From Streptomyces sp. R21 (GTDB lineage: Bacteria; Actinomycetota; Actinomycetes; Streptomycetales; Streptomycetaceae): a stretch of 64,000 nucleotides of DNA. Position 1 is the first letter of the stretch, and each line of letters starts with the position of its first letter. Made by a program: the position numbers and the translations under genes. This document shows, piece by piece, positions 16,849 to 24,998 of the stretch. The notes under the pieces were generated by a model that was not told the origin of the DNA, ran no database searches, and saw only the letters and a list, made by a program, of their open reading frames with translations. The DNA lies in assembly GCF_041051975.1 (NCBI RefSeq), contig NZ_CP163435.1, forward strand, positions 7,915,001 to 7,979,000, in the 5' to 3' direction.

Positions 16849-19485
16849 GTGGACGTCACACCGAAAGCGGCAACCGGGCGCAAGCCCGGCGCCCGCGGCG
16901 GGACGGGCCGTACGGCTCCCCGCACCATCCGTACCAGGCTCCTCAGGATCCTGATCCTCGCCCTCGCCGTCCTGCTCGCGCTGCTCGGCACCGCCGCTGC
17001 CGAGCAGATCGCGGCCTACCGCAACGCCGCGGCCACCGCCGACAACGCACGCCTGGAGATCACCCTCCAGGGCCTCGTCCACGAGCTGCAGAAGGAGCGC
17101 GGGCTCACCACCGGATACGTGGGCGGCGTACGGCAGTTCAGCAGCAAGCTGCCCGCGCAGCGCAAGGCCACGGACGGCGCACGCAAGGAGCTCGACCGGG
17201 CTCTCCGCGGCCGCGACGACGCGGCCGCCGACTCCGTGCGCGAGTCCCTCGACCGCCTCAAGGGCCTCGTCGGGATCCGCCGGGACGCCGACGACGGAAC
17301 GGGCGTGGTGAAGGACACCTTCGACTACTTCACCACCACCATCACCGTCCTCGACCGGCTCGGGCTCGGCCTTGACGACGTCCACGACGGCACCCTGCGC
17401 GACGCCTACCAGGCGCTCCAAGTCCTCGGTAATTCCAAGGAGTTCATGGGCGAGGAGCGTGCCATCGTGCTCGGCTCGGTGCGCGCCGGGCGGTTCCGGG
17501 GCGACGACTACAGCCGGTTCATGGAGATCCGCGCCGGACGGCTCGCCGCCCTCGACGCGTTCCCCCGCTCGGCCTCCGACGCGCAGGAACGGCGCCTGGA
17601 CGCGGCCCTGACCACGCCCGACGCCGAGCATGCGTTGTCGTACGAGGAAATCGCCGTGGGCGGTGGCGGCCGGCTCAGCTCGCGCGGCATCCAGCCGATG
17701 GCGTGGTGGACCAGCATGACCTCGACCATCAACGGACTGCGGGACGTGCAGATCTCCCTCGGCGCGGACGTCGAGAACCGGGCCGCCGAGCTGGAGAGTT
17801 CGGCCCAGCGCGACCTGCTGCTGTTCGTGCTGCTGGCGCTCGGCACCGTGGCCGCGCTCGGCGCGCTCGCCCTCGACTGCGTGCGGTCCGTGTCCACACC
17901 GCTCACCGATCTCGCGCAGCAGGCGCGCGATGTCGCCGGCGCGCGGCTGCCGCAGGCCGTGGCCCGGGTGCAGGCGGCCTCCTCGGGGGAGAGCCCCGAA
18001 CCGCCCGCGTCGCTCGCCGTCACCGACAAGGCCGGTGCGGAAGTGCGGGAGGTCGCCGAGGCCTTCGACCGGGTGCAGCGCGCCGCCTTCGACCTCGCCA
18101 CCGAACAGGCCGTGCTGCGCCGCAACGCCACCGACTCGCTGGTCAGCCTCGGCCGCCGCAACCAGAACCTGGTACGCCGTCAGATCAGCTTCATCAACAA
18201 GCTGGAGCACGAGGACGCCGACCCCGCGACCCTCGCCAACCTCTTCGAACTCGACCACCTGGCCACCCGTATGCGTCGCAACGCCGAGAGCCTCCTCGTC
18301 CTCGCGGGGGAGTCCAGCCCCCGGCCCTGGTCCACGCCGCTGTCCGTCACGGACGTGCTGCGGGCCGCGCTCTCCGAGGTCGAGGAGTACCGGCGGGTCA
18401 CGCTGCGGCGGATCGAGCCCGTCCACATCACCGGGTCCGTCGTCGCCGAAATCGCCCATCTGCTCGCCGAGTTGGTGGAGAACGCGCTGAGCTTCTCGCC
18501 GCCGGACTCCGACGTCGAGATCGAGGGGCGGCGCACCAGCGCGGGCTATCTCGTCGCGATCGTCGACCATGGGCTCGGCATGGACACCCAGGCGCTCGCC
18601 GAGGCGAACGTACGGCTGTCCGGCACCGCCAGCTTCATGGCCGAACCCACCCGGTTCCTGGGCCACTTCGTGGTCGGCGCGCTCGCCCGCAAGTGCGGCA
18701 TCGAGGTGCGGCTCGGCGAGGCACCGGCCGCCGGTGTCGTCGCGCGCGTACTGATCCCGACCTCGCTCCTCACGGAGGGGGCCGCCAAGGCCGTTGCGGG
18801 GACCGGGAGTCGGACCGCTGCCGAGGTAGCGCCGGATCGGGCGGTGCTGCCCGCTCCGCGGAATGCCGAGCCGCAGGAGTCGTCCGCCGATCTGGTGTCG
18901 GTGGCGATGGGTACGACAACCGGCCCTGGTGGCCGGGCAGTTGGTGATCAAGAGGGTTCGCCGTCGCGTGCCAGGGAGGGTGCCGCTCAGCGGGGTGAAC
19001 CCTCGCGGGGCGCCTCCGCGGCCCGTACCCGCAACGGACTGGTCAAGCGTCCGCGGCGCAGCGCCATCTCCGAAGCGGTCAGCGAGACCGACCGGCCCAC
19101 CCGTCCGGCGCCCACCGAACCGACCCCCGACCGCAGCCCCGAGGAGATCTCCGGGATGCTCTCGACGTTGCGCAGCGCGCACATGCGGGGCGGGATCAGC
19201 GTGGAGATGGAGAAGGAGAAGGAAAAGGGGAAAGCCAAGGGGCGCGACAGTGAGCGCGGTAAGGAACGGGAGAGGGAGCGCGGTGATGTGACGGTCGCCG
19301 GGACGGGTTCGGCGGCCTCGGTCGGGACCGCCGTATCGGGTGACGCGGTTGGGTCCGGCGTATCGGGTGACGCGGTCGCGACCGCGGTCTCGGGGGATTC
19401 GACCGGCGCCGTCGACAAGAGTGCTGACCAGACCGCCGACCGGAGTGCCGGCAACGGCTCGCACGAGAAGGGCCGTCGCCAGTGA
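16849..19485 (+). CDS. cvnA: Conservon sensor ATPase CvnA (NIT-domain histidine-kinase-like)
   Basis: 878 residues. A first membrane helix lies at about 31-50, then an extracytoplasmic NIT (nitrate/nitrite-sensing type) domain with QKERGLTTGY (81-90), a second helix near 325-347, a HAMP-like stretch, and a GHKL ATPase domain at about 440-645 with ELVENALSFSPP (N box), DHGLGMD (G1) and a G2-like GHFVVGALARKCGIEV. No phospho-accepting His box is evident, as usual for conservon A proteins. The C-terminal 230 residues are low complexity, including a Lys/Glu/Arg stretch and two 18-bp DNA repeats 27 bp apart (19332 and 19359). GTG at 16849; its TGA overlaps cvnB by 4 bp. It probably signals through the downstream GTPase module. 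Confidence 0.92.
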   Translation: MDVTPKAATGRKPGARGGTGRTAPRTIRTRLLRILILALAVLLALLGTAAAEQIAAYRNAAATADNARLEITLQGLVHELQKERGLTTGYVGGVRQFSSKLPAQRKATDGARKELDRALRGRDDAAADSVRESLDRLKGLVGIRRDADDGTGVVKDTFDYFTTTITVLDRLGLGLDDVHDGTLRDAYQALQVLGNSKEFMGEERAIVLGSVRAGRFRGDDYSRFMEIRAGRLAALDAFPRSASDAQERRLDAALTTPDAEHALSYEEIAVGGGGRLSSRGIQPMAWWTSMTSTINGLRDVQISLGADVENRAAELESSAQRDLLLFVLLALGTVAALGALALDCVRSVSTPLTDLAQQARDVAGARLPQAVARVQAASSGESPEPPASLAVTDKAGAEVREVAEAFDRVQRAAFDLATEQAVLRRNATDSLVSLGRRNQNLVRRQISFINKLEHEDADPATLANLFELDHLATRMRRNAESLLVLAGESSPRPWSTPLSVTDVLRAALSEVEEYRRVTLRRIEPVHITGSVVAEIAHLLAELVENALSFSPPDSDVEIEGRRTSAGYLVAIVDHGLGMDTQALAEANVRLSGTASFMAEPTRFLGHFVVGALARKCGIEVRLGEAPAAGVVARVLIPTSLLTEGAAKAVAGTGSRTAAEVAPDRAVLPAPRNAEPQESSADLVSVAMGTTTGPGGRAVGDQEGSPSRAREGAAQRGEPSRGASAARTRNGLVKRPRRSAISEAVSETDRPTRPAPTEPTPDRSPEEISGMLSTLRSAHMRGGISVEMEKEKEKGKAKGRDSERGKERERERGDVTVAGTGSAASVGTAVSGDAVGSGVSGDAVATAVSGDSTGAVDKSADQTADRSAGNGSHEKGRRQ

Positions 19486-19910
19486 CCACGCTCGACACCC
19501 ACAACGACTCGCAGACCTTCAACTGGTTGCTCGCCAACTTCGTCCGGAACACCGACGGCGTACGCGATGCCGTCGCCGTCTCGTCGGACGGGCTGCTGAT
19601 CGCCGTGTCGGACGGGCTCGGCCGGACCGAGGCCGACCATCTCGCGGCGATCGTGTCCGGGCTGAGCAGCCTGGCGCGCAGCGCGTCGAAGCGGTACAGC
19701 TTCGACGGGGTCAAGCTGATCATGATCGAGATGGGGCGGGGCTTCCTGCTCGTCTCGGCCGTCCGGGACGGCAGCTGCCTGGGCGTTCTCGCCGACAGCA
19801 GCGGTGAACTCGGCCTGGTCGGCTATGAGATGGCGGTGCTCGCGGAACGGGCGGGTGATCTGCTCACCCCGACGCTGATCGCCGACCTGCGCCAGGTGCT
19901 GCCACGGTGA
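19482..19910 (+). CDS. cvnB: Roadblock/LC7 protein CvnB
   Basis: 142-residue roadblock/LC7-domain protein; the core FNWLLANFVRNTDGVRDAVAVSSDGLLIAVS is characteristic (read here up to the conserved Ser-Asp-Gly turn). Family members act as regulators or scaffolds of small GTPases. Start GTG overlaps the cvnA stop (GTGA) and its own stop overlaps cvnC the same way, so the four genes are translated as one coupled unit. Partner is expected to be CvnD. Confidence 0.92.
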   Translation: MTTLDTHNDSQTFNWLLANFVRNTDGVRDAVAVSSDGLLIAVSDGLGRTEADHLAAIVSGLSSLARSASKRYSFDGVKLIMIEMGRGFLLVSAVRDGSCLGVLADSSGELGLVGYEMAVLAERAGDLLTPTLIADLRQVLPR

Positions 19911-20257
19911 GCGGCGACGGTCCCCCGGCGGAGGTCGAGGACGCGACGTTCGTACGGCCGTTCATCATCACCGGCGGCCGGTCCGAGCCCGCGCAGGCGG
20001 ACCTGCGTCTCGAAACGCTCGTCGTCGCGGTCGGGACGTCCCGCGAACCGCTCGCCCTCGAGCGTCAGCACATCGTCGCGCTGTGCGAACAGCCCATGAC
20101 CGTCGCGGAGTTGGCCGACCGCGTGGGCGTGCCGCTGGGGGTCGCCAAGGTGTTGATCTCCGACCTTGTCGTCGCCGGGCGGCTCGCCTGTCAACAACCC
20201 GCGGAGCTGCCGCTCCACACGCTCGAGAGGATCAGGGACCATGTCCGCGCGCTCTGA
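19907..20257 (+). CDS. cvnC: DUF742 protein CvnC
   Basis: 116 residues of the DUF742 family, with a winged-helix-like pattern MTVAELADRVGVPLGVAKVL at about residues 65-84. In conservons this protein always sits between the roadblock and GTPase genes and is thought to bridge them or DNA; its biochemical role is unproven. GTG start overlaps cvnB by 4 bp and its end overlaps cvnD by 17 bp. Confidence 0.9.
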   Translation: MSGDGPPAEVEDATFVRPFIITGGRSEPAQADLRLETLVVAVGTSREPLALERQHIVALCEQPMTVAELADRVGVPLGVAKVLISDLVVAGRLACQQPAELPLHTLERIRDHVRAL

Positions 20258-20840
20258 CAAGATCGTGCCGCTGGCCGTGAAGATCGTGGTCAGCGGCGGC
20301 CTCGGGGTCGGCAAGACGACCTTCATCGGTGCCGTCTCGGAGATCGAACCGCTCGACACCGAGGCGGCGATCACCCAGGTGTCGGTGGGCGTCGACTCGC
20401 TCGACGGCGTCGAATCCAAGACCACCACGACCGTCGCGCTCGACTTCGGGCGGATCACGCTCGACCCGACGATCGCGCTGTACCTGTTCGGCACACCCGG
20501 GCAGGACCGGTTCTCCTTCCTCTGGGACGACCTGGTGGAGGGTGCGCTCGGCACGGTGGTCCTCGCGGACACCCGCCGGATCGAGGACTGCTTCCCGGCG
20601 CTGGACTACTTCGAGGCGCATCACGCGCCGTTCGTCCTCGCCGTGAACCGCTTCGACGGGGCCGAGCGGTTCGACGTCGAGGAAGTGCGGGAGGCGTTGG
20701 GGCTCGGCCCCGATGTGCCGGTGCTGGATTGCGACGCGCGGGCGCGGGCCTCCGTACGGGATGTCTTGGCAGCGCTTATGGACCGGGTGATCGGGGCGAG
20801 GTCGGCGCCTCGGCGCCGGGCGACTGTGTTGGCGCGGTAG
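20241..20840 (+). CDS. cvnD: Small Ras-like GTPase CvnD
   Basis: 199-residue GTP-binding protein. G1 is GGLGVGKT (19-26), G3 is FGTPGQDRF (83-91), and NRFD (136-139) replaces the usual NKxD of G4, as in other CvnD proteins. It is the probable output switch of the conservon, toggled by CvnB/CvnA. The ATG lies inside cvnC (17-bp overlap), giving strict stoichiometry. A repeat-derived hairpin follows as terminator. Confidence 0.92.
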   Translation: MSARSDKIVPLAVKIVVSGGLGVGKTTFIGAVSEIEPLDTEAAITQVSVGVDSLDGVESKTTTTVALDFGRITLDPTIALYLFGTPGQDRFSFLWDDLVEGALGTVVLADTRRIEDCFPALDYFEAHHAPFVLAVNRFDGAERFDVEEVREALGLGPDVPVLDCDARARASVRDVLAALMDRVIGARSAPRRRATVLAR

Positions 20841-20901
20841 CGCCGTATTGCAGCTGCTGGTTGTTCTTTGGCCGCGGGCCGGCTGTGGCTGGTCGCGCAG
20901 T

Positions 20902-20943
20902 TCCCCGCGCCCCTGACGGGACACTCCCCCAGGGGCGCGGGGA
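20902..20943. terminator. Dispersed-repeat hairpin terminator between cvnD and amino-acid binding-protein gene
   Basis: TCCCCGCGCCCCT (20902-20914) pairs with AGGGGCGCGGGGA (20931-20943) around a 16-nt loop. The stem and the preceding GGTCGCGCAG are, from my knowledge, part of a repeat scattered between Streptomyces genes. It separates two convergent genes and suits bidirectional termination. Confidence 0.8.
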
Positions 20944-20955
20944 GCCCCAGCCTCT

Positions 20956-21915
20956 CTAGCCCTTGAGCTCCGGCGGAGAAATCTGCGACTTCTCGATCGC
21001 CGAGCCTGTCGTGCCCCACTTCTTGAGGATCTTGTCGTATGTCCCGTCCGCGATGAGTTTGTTGACCGCGGCCTGGAAGGCGGGCGCCAGCTTCGTGCCC
21101 TTCTTGAAGGCGAAACCGACGTCGAGGCGGTGGTATTCGCTGAGGAACTTCACGCCTTCCTGGTGGGCGACGGCGTAGCGCAGTCCGTTGATGGTGCTCA
21201 TCACGACGTCGCTGCGGCCCTGTTGGAGCGAGGACCAGATGGCGCCCGGTTCGCTGTAAGTCTGCACCTTGTAAGCCTTCTTGCCCGCGTCGGTGCAGAC
21301 GCTCTTGCCGTCCTCCAGCGTCGCCTCGAAGGTGGTGCCAGCTCCGGTCGCGACGTTCAGCCCGCACAGCTGCCTGAGGTCGGTGACCTTCCCCAGCTTG
21401 CTGTCGTCGCGGGCGGCGAACCCCTGGCCGTCGTTGACGTACGTGACGAAGTCGATCGTCCTGCGCCGCTCGTCGGTGACACCGAAGTTGCTCGCGCCGA
21501 AGTCGTACTTGCCGCTGTCGAGGGCCGGCAGGATCGCCTCGAAACCGGCGGCCTCGTGCTTGAGTCTGATGCCGAGCACCTTGCCGACGGCGTCCGCGAA
21601 GTCGACGTCCTGGCCGGTCAGGGTCTTGCCGTCGTCCAGGTAGGTGGTGCCGGGCGGTGTGCCGCCGACGCTGATGGCGACGGTCAGGCTGCTCACGCCG
21701 GAGGGCAGCAGTTTCGCCGCCGTCTCGTCCTTCGGGATGGACGAGACCACGTCCGTGGTCGGGATCTTGTCGCTTCCGGCCGCGGCCTGGGCGGTGCCCG
21801 AGCCGCCGGTGCCGTTCGAGTCGCCGGAGCCGCAGGCCGTGAGCAGCAGAGTGGCGGACGTTATCAGGGCAAAAGGCATGAAAATGCGGCGACGGGGCCG
21901 CGCGGACGTACTCAT
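20956..21915 (-). CDS. Amino-acid ABC transporter substrate-binding lipoprotein
   Basis: 319 residues. A signal peptide ends in lipobox LTAC (Cys28), then a Gly/Ser linker and a type-II solute-binding domain of the polar amino-acid family (LDSGKYDFGASNFGVTDERR; DGTYDKILKKWG near the end). It captures a small amino acid or analogue outside the membrane and hands it to the permease encoded divergently at 22354. ATG 21915 has GGAGA upstream; a longer frame to 22014 would spoil the signal peptide. The ligand is not evident; sulfur-containing amino acids are my inference from the neighbourhood. Confidence 0.9.
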   Translation of the reverse strand: MSTSARPRRRIFMPFALITSATLLLTACGSGDSNGTGGSGTAQAAAGSDKIPTTDVVSSIPKDETAAKLLPSGVSSLTVAISVGGTPPGTTYLDDGKTLTGQDVDFADAVGKVLGIRLKHEAAGFEAILPALDSGKYDFGASNFGVTDERRRTIDFVTYVNDGQGFAARDDSKLGKVTDLRQLCGLNVATGAGTTFEATLEDGKSVCTDAGKKAYKVQTYSEPGAIWSSLQQGRSDVVMSTINGLRYAVAHQEGVKFLSEYHRLDVGFAFKKGTKLAPAFQAAVNKLIADGTYDKILKKWGTTGSAIEKSQISPPELKG

Positions 21916-22110
21916 GGCGTACGGATCTCCAGAGCAGGCAGGCGAGAGTCGAACCGAGCTGGGCGCGCGAGGGGAGGGGAGGCGCGGGCTACGCGTGTGT
22001 GAAGGCGTGGACAACGGCGCGAAGGCGCCGGGACAACGCGGAGAACGCCCGTTCAGAAAGGGCGCAGGAGGTCAGCTCAACAGGAAGAGGACCACACTCG
22101 ACCGAAGTCG

Positions 22111-22188
22111 ATGTGGGAGCGCGTGACCAGCCACTGCTGCGGATGCATGAGCCCAAGTGGAACAGGCATCCGTTTCCGCGTCAACTGA
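22111..22188 (+). CDS. Possible Cys-rich leader peptide (uORF)
   Basis: A 25-codon frame ATG...TGA with the core His-Cys-Cys-Gly-Cys-Met at codons 8-13, that is TGC codons at 22135, 22138 and 22144. A GTG four codons inside (22123) has GGGAG just upstream and may be the real start. Cys-rich uORFs ahead of sulfur genes mediate cysteine-responsive attenuation in mycobacteria, so this may sense cysteinyl-tRNA. Against this, a promoter-like TTGACA at 22221 lies downstream of it. Coding status is unproven. Confidence 0.4.
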   Translation: MWERVTSHCCGCMSPSGTGIRFRVN

Positions 22189-22220
22189 CGTGAGACGTAC
22201 GGCTCACAGTCTGGACAGCC

Positions 22221-22250
22221 TTGACAGCGAGGGGAAACGGCCCCGTACTC
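22221..22250 (+). promoter_or_regulatory. Candidate promoter for the amino-acid ABC/monooxygenase operon
   Basis: TTGACA at 22221-22226, then 18 bp, then GTACTC at 22245-22250. The -35 is a perfect consensus, the -10 is poor. It would start transcription near 22257, about 97 bp before the permease ATG. Confidence 0.4.
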
Positions 22251-22257
22251 TCGACGG

Positions 22258-22304
22258 ACGGCCCTGCTGAGGGGCTCGGCCGTACGGCGCCCTCGCAGGC
22301 GCCG
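22258..22304 (+). promoter_or_regulatory. Two consecutive leader hairpins before the permease gene
   Basis: ACGGCC (22258-22263) pairs with GGCCGT (22278-22283), and CGGCGCC (22285-22291) pairs with GGCGCCG (22298-22304). Back-to-back stems in a leader suggest an attenuator or RNA switch, but no T-run or known riboswitch core is visible. Confidence 0.4.
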
Positions 22305-22353
22305 CGTGTGAAGGCATCACCGTGTTCGACTCGACGCATCACGGAGCCTTCGC

Positions 22354-23199
22354 ATGTCCTCCGACACCCTCGTCAAGGTGGCCGCACCGCACGAAGCGGC
22401 GCCCTTGCGCATCGTTCCGCGACGCCGCCCCGGTCTGTGGGCCACCGCCGCCGCCGTCCTCGTACTGCTCGGACTCGCCGTCAACTCCGTGGTCCGCAAC
22501 GAGGCGTTCCAGTGGGACGTCGTCGGCGAGTACTTCACCTCGGCCTCGGTGCTGCGCGGCCTGTGGCTCACCCTGTGGCTGACCGCGGTCGTGATGGCCC
22601 TCGGCTTCGCGCTGGGCACCGTGCTCGCCGCGGCCCGGCTCTCGTCCAACCCGGTTCTGCGGACGGTGAGTTGGGGCTACGTCTGGCTGTTCCGGTCGAT
22701 GCCGATCCTGGTGCAGTTGCTGTTCTGGTTCAACATCGGGGCGCTGTACCCGCACATCCTCGGAGTGCGGACGGTGAACCTGCTCGGCCCGGTCACCGTC
22801 GCCATCGTCGGCCTGACGCTGCACGAGGCCGCGTACGCCGCCGAAGTCGTGCGCGGCGGCATCCTCTCCGTCGACCGCGGTCAGATCGAGGCCGCGCAGG
22901 CACTGGGCCTCAGCCGGTGGCGCCGCTGGCGCCGGATCGTGCTGCCGCAGGCGATGCGCTCCATCGTGCCGCCGGCCGGGAACATGCTGATCGGCACCCT
23001 CAAGGGCACCTCCATCGTCAGCGTCATCGCCGTGCAGGACCTGCTCTACTCCGTGCAGCTCGTCTACCACCGCACCTACCAGGTCATCCCCCTGCTGATG
23101 GTGGCCACCCTCTGGTACATCGTCGTCACCTCGGTGCTCGGCGTCGGCCAGTACTACGTCGAGAAGCACTACGCGCGCGGTTCGGAGCGGACGCGATGA
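22354..23199 (+). CDS. Amino-acid ABC transporter permease (HisMQ/GltK type)
   Basis: 281-residue membrane permease with about five helices. The cytoplasmic coupling (EAA) loop reads EAAQALGLSRWRRWRRIVLPQ, typical of polar amino-acid importers, and LFRSMPILVQLLFWFNIG matches the family. It probably works as a homodimer because only one permease gene is present. The TGA overlaps the next ATG (ATGA). First gene of the rightward operon. Confidence 0.92.
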   Translation: MSSDTLVKVAAPHEAAPLRIVPRRRPGLWATAAAVLVLLGLAVNSVVRNEAFQWDVVGEYFTSASVLRGLWLTLWLTAVVMALGFALGTVLAAARLSSNPVLRTVSWGYVWLFRSMPILVQLLFWFNIGALYPHILGVRTVNLLGPVTVAIVGLTLHEAAYAAEVVRGGILSVDRGQIEAAQALGLSRWRRWRRIVLPQAMRSIVPPAGNMLIGTLKGTSIVSVIAVQDLLYSVQLVYHRTYQVIPLLMVATLWYIVVTSVLGVGQYYVEKHYARGSERTR

Positions 23200-24998
23200 G
23201 CGGCGGACGCCCTTCCCTGGTGATCGTGGGTGCCGGGCCGCGGGGGACCGGTCTTCTGGAGCGGATCGCCGCCAACGCGCCTGAGCTGTACGCCGATTCG
23301 GGCCTCGACGTGCATCTGGTGGACCCCCATCCGCCGGGCGGCGGACGCATCTGGCGCGAGGAGCAGTCGCCGCTGCTGTGGATGAACTCGCAGGCCCAGG
23401 ACGTCACGATGTTCACCGACGAGACGGTCGCCATGGCCGGGCCGGTCCTCGAAGGCCCCACCCTGCACGAGTGGGCGGGCCTGGACGGGCGTACCTTCGC
23501 CGACCGGCAGCGACAGGGCGCCTATATGCGCTGGGTGTACGAGAAGACCGTGGCCGCCCTGCCCCCGGGCATCACCGTCCACCACCACCCGACCCGCGCC
23601 CTGCGCGTCGGCGGGTCCCGCGAGGGCCGCCAGCAGGTCTGGCTGGAGGGCCGCCCCCGTCCGCTCCTCGCCGACCTCGTCGTTCTCGCGCTCGGCCACC
23701 TCGACGCCGAACTCGACGAGGAACAGCGCGAGTTGGCCGCGTACGCCCGTGAACACGGGCTGCTCCACCTGCCGCCGGACTTCACCGCCGACAGTGACCT
23801 CTCCGCACTCGCCCCCGGCGAACCGGTGCTCGTCCGTGGCTTCGGGCTCGCCTTCGTCGACCTGATGGTGCTGCTGACGGAGGGACGCGGCGGACGCTAC
23901 GACGGCGAGGAGTACGTCCCCTCCGGACGCGAGCCCGTCCTGTACGTCGGCTCCCGGCGCGGCGTCCCCTACCACTCCAAGATCGGCTACGACTGGGAGG
24001 GCGAACGCCCGCCGCTGCCACGCTTCTTCGGGCCCGGCGAGGTCGACGAACTGCTCGCGCGCAGATGGGGGTCCCCCCGGTCGAGCGAAGCCGAGAGTGG
24101 GGGAGGCTTCGACTTCCGCCGTGACGTGTGGCCGCTGGTCGAGAAGGAACTGGGCTTCGCGCACTACCACCGGCTGTTCACCGCCCACCCCGAGCGAACG
24201 GCTCTTCCCTGGGCGGACTTCGAGGAGAAGTACGCGGCGGGCGACGGCGCCGACCTGCAGGCCCTGGTGGCGTCCGCCGTGCCCGACCCGGCCGACCGGC
24301 TCGACCTCGCCGCGCTCGACCACCCGCTGGACGGGGTGCGCCACACCTCGCGGGAGAAACTCCAGACCGGCCTGCGCACCTACATCGAGGACGATCTGAA
24401 CAGACGTCACGATCCTTCGAAGAGCCCGGACTTGGCGGTCTTCATCGGGCTGCTCTCCGTCTACGGCCAGCTTGTCCGGCTCGGAGACATCGGCTCCTGG
24501 TGGCACGGCTTCTTCAGCTATCTCGCGTCGGGGCCGCCCGGGCCGCGGCTGCGCCAGATGCTCGCTCTCTCACGGGCGGGCATCCTGAAGTTCCTCGGCG
24601 CCGACATGACCGTCACCGCCGAGGACGGCGTCTTCCGGGCGGGCAGCGCCACCCTGCCCGGCGCGGTGACCGAGGCTCGCGCCCTCGTCGAGGCGCGGCT
24701 GCCGCACCCCACGGTCGCCCGGACCCGGGACGTGCTGCTGCGCGAGCTGTGGGAGGACGGTGCGGCGGCCACCCCCGAGGGACTGCTCGCCGTCGACCCC
24801 GTCGACGGCCGCGTTCTGGACCGATCCGGCACCCCGCACCCCCGGCGCTTCGCGCTCGGCCCGCACACCGACGCCCGGGGCTCCGGCGCGTTCACCCGGC
24901 CTCGCACCGGCGGCCCGGCCTTCCGGCAGAACGACGCGACGGCCCGCGCCGCGCTGGTGTTCCTGCGCGACCTTCACTACGCCCGAGGAGTAGCGTGA
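23196..24998 (+). CDS. FAD/NAD(P)-binding protein
   Basis: 600 residues. A dinucleotide-binding GAGPRGTG motif (12-19) opens a Rossmann domain of the FAD-NAD(P)-binding (PF13454-like) group, with GGRIWREEQSPLLWMNSQAQD and later LALGHL as in related ornithine/lysine N-oxygenase-like proteins. It may be a flavin-dependent oxidoreductase or reductase acting with the monooxygenases downstream. Residues 290-304 (RWGSPRSSEAESGGG) are encoded by a 43-bp dispersed repeat, so this loop was inserted in frame. It overlaps the genes on both sides by 4 bp and 1 bp. Confidence 0.75.
   Translation: MSGGRPSLVIVGAGPRGTGLLERIAANAPELYADSGLDVHLVDPHPPGGGRIWREEQSPLLWMNSQAQDVTMFTDETVAMAGPVLEGPTLHEWAGLDGRTFADRQRQGAYMRWVYEKTVAALPPGITVHHHPTRALRVGGSREGRQQVWLEGRPRPLLADLVVLALGHLDAELDEEQRELAAYAREHGLLHLPPDFTADSDLSALAPGEPVLVRGFGLAFVDLMVLLTEGRGGRYDGEEYVPSGREPVLYVGSRRGVPYHSKIGYDWEGERPPLPRFFGPGEVDELLARRWGSPRSSEAESGGGFDFRRDVWPLVEKELGFAHYHRLFTAHPERTALPWADFEEKYAAGDGADLQALVASAVPDPADRLDLAALDHPLDGVRHTSREKLQTGLRTYIEDDLNRRHDPSKSPDLAVFIGLLSVYGQLVRLGDIGSWWHGFFSYLASGPPGPRLRQMLALSRAGILKFLGADMTVTAEDGVFRAGSATLPGAVTEARALVEARLPHPTVARTRDVLLRELWEDGAAATPEGLLAVDPVDGRVLDRSGTPHPRRFALGPHTDARGSGAFTRPRTGGPAFRQNDATARAALVFLRDLHYARGVA
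24064..24106 (+). repeat. 43-bp dispersed repeat, copy 1, inside the FAD protein gene
   Basis: Runs from GATGGGGGTCCCCCC to GAGTGGGGGAGG and matches 41 of 43 bases of the inverted copy at 40186-40228. It keeps the reading frame open and adds a loop to the protein. From general knowledge, this element recurs in Streptomyces genomes. Confidence 0.85.

Larger units (their letters stand above)
21916..22353. other. 438-bp divergent control region of the amino-acid/monooxygenase cluster
   Basis: It contains a 25-codon Cys-rich frame (22111-22188), a GTGAG/CTCAC inverted repeat (22190-22207), a TTGACA hexamer at 22221, and two hairpins (22258-22283 and 22285-22304). The left part near 21916 carries the binding-protein ribosome site. 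No larger gene is credible here. Confidence 0.55.

Noticed and set aside
16846..19464. 872-codon reverse frame over cvnA
   Set aside because: Shadow of cvnA; the forward frame has NIT, GHKL and coupled downstream genes.
22189..22353. SAM or other known riboswitch before the amino-acid operon
   Set aside because: I could not find a known conserved core; only two simple stems are visible.
22221..23195. Forward frame extending the FAD protein by 325 codons upstream
   Set aside because: That part overlaps the permease in another frame and lacks motifs; the ATG at 23196 precedes the dinucleotide-binding site directly.
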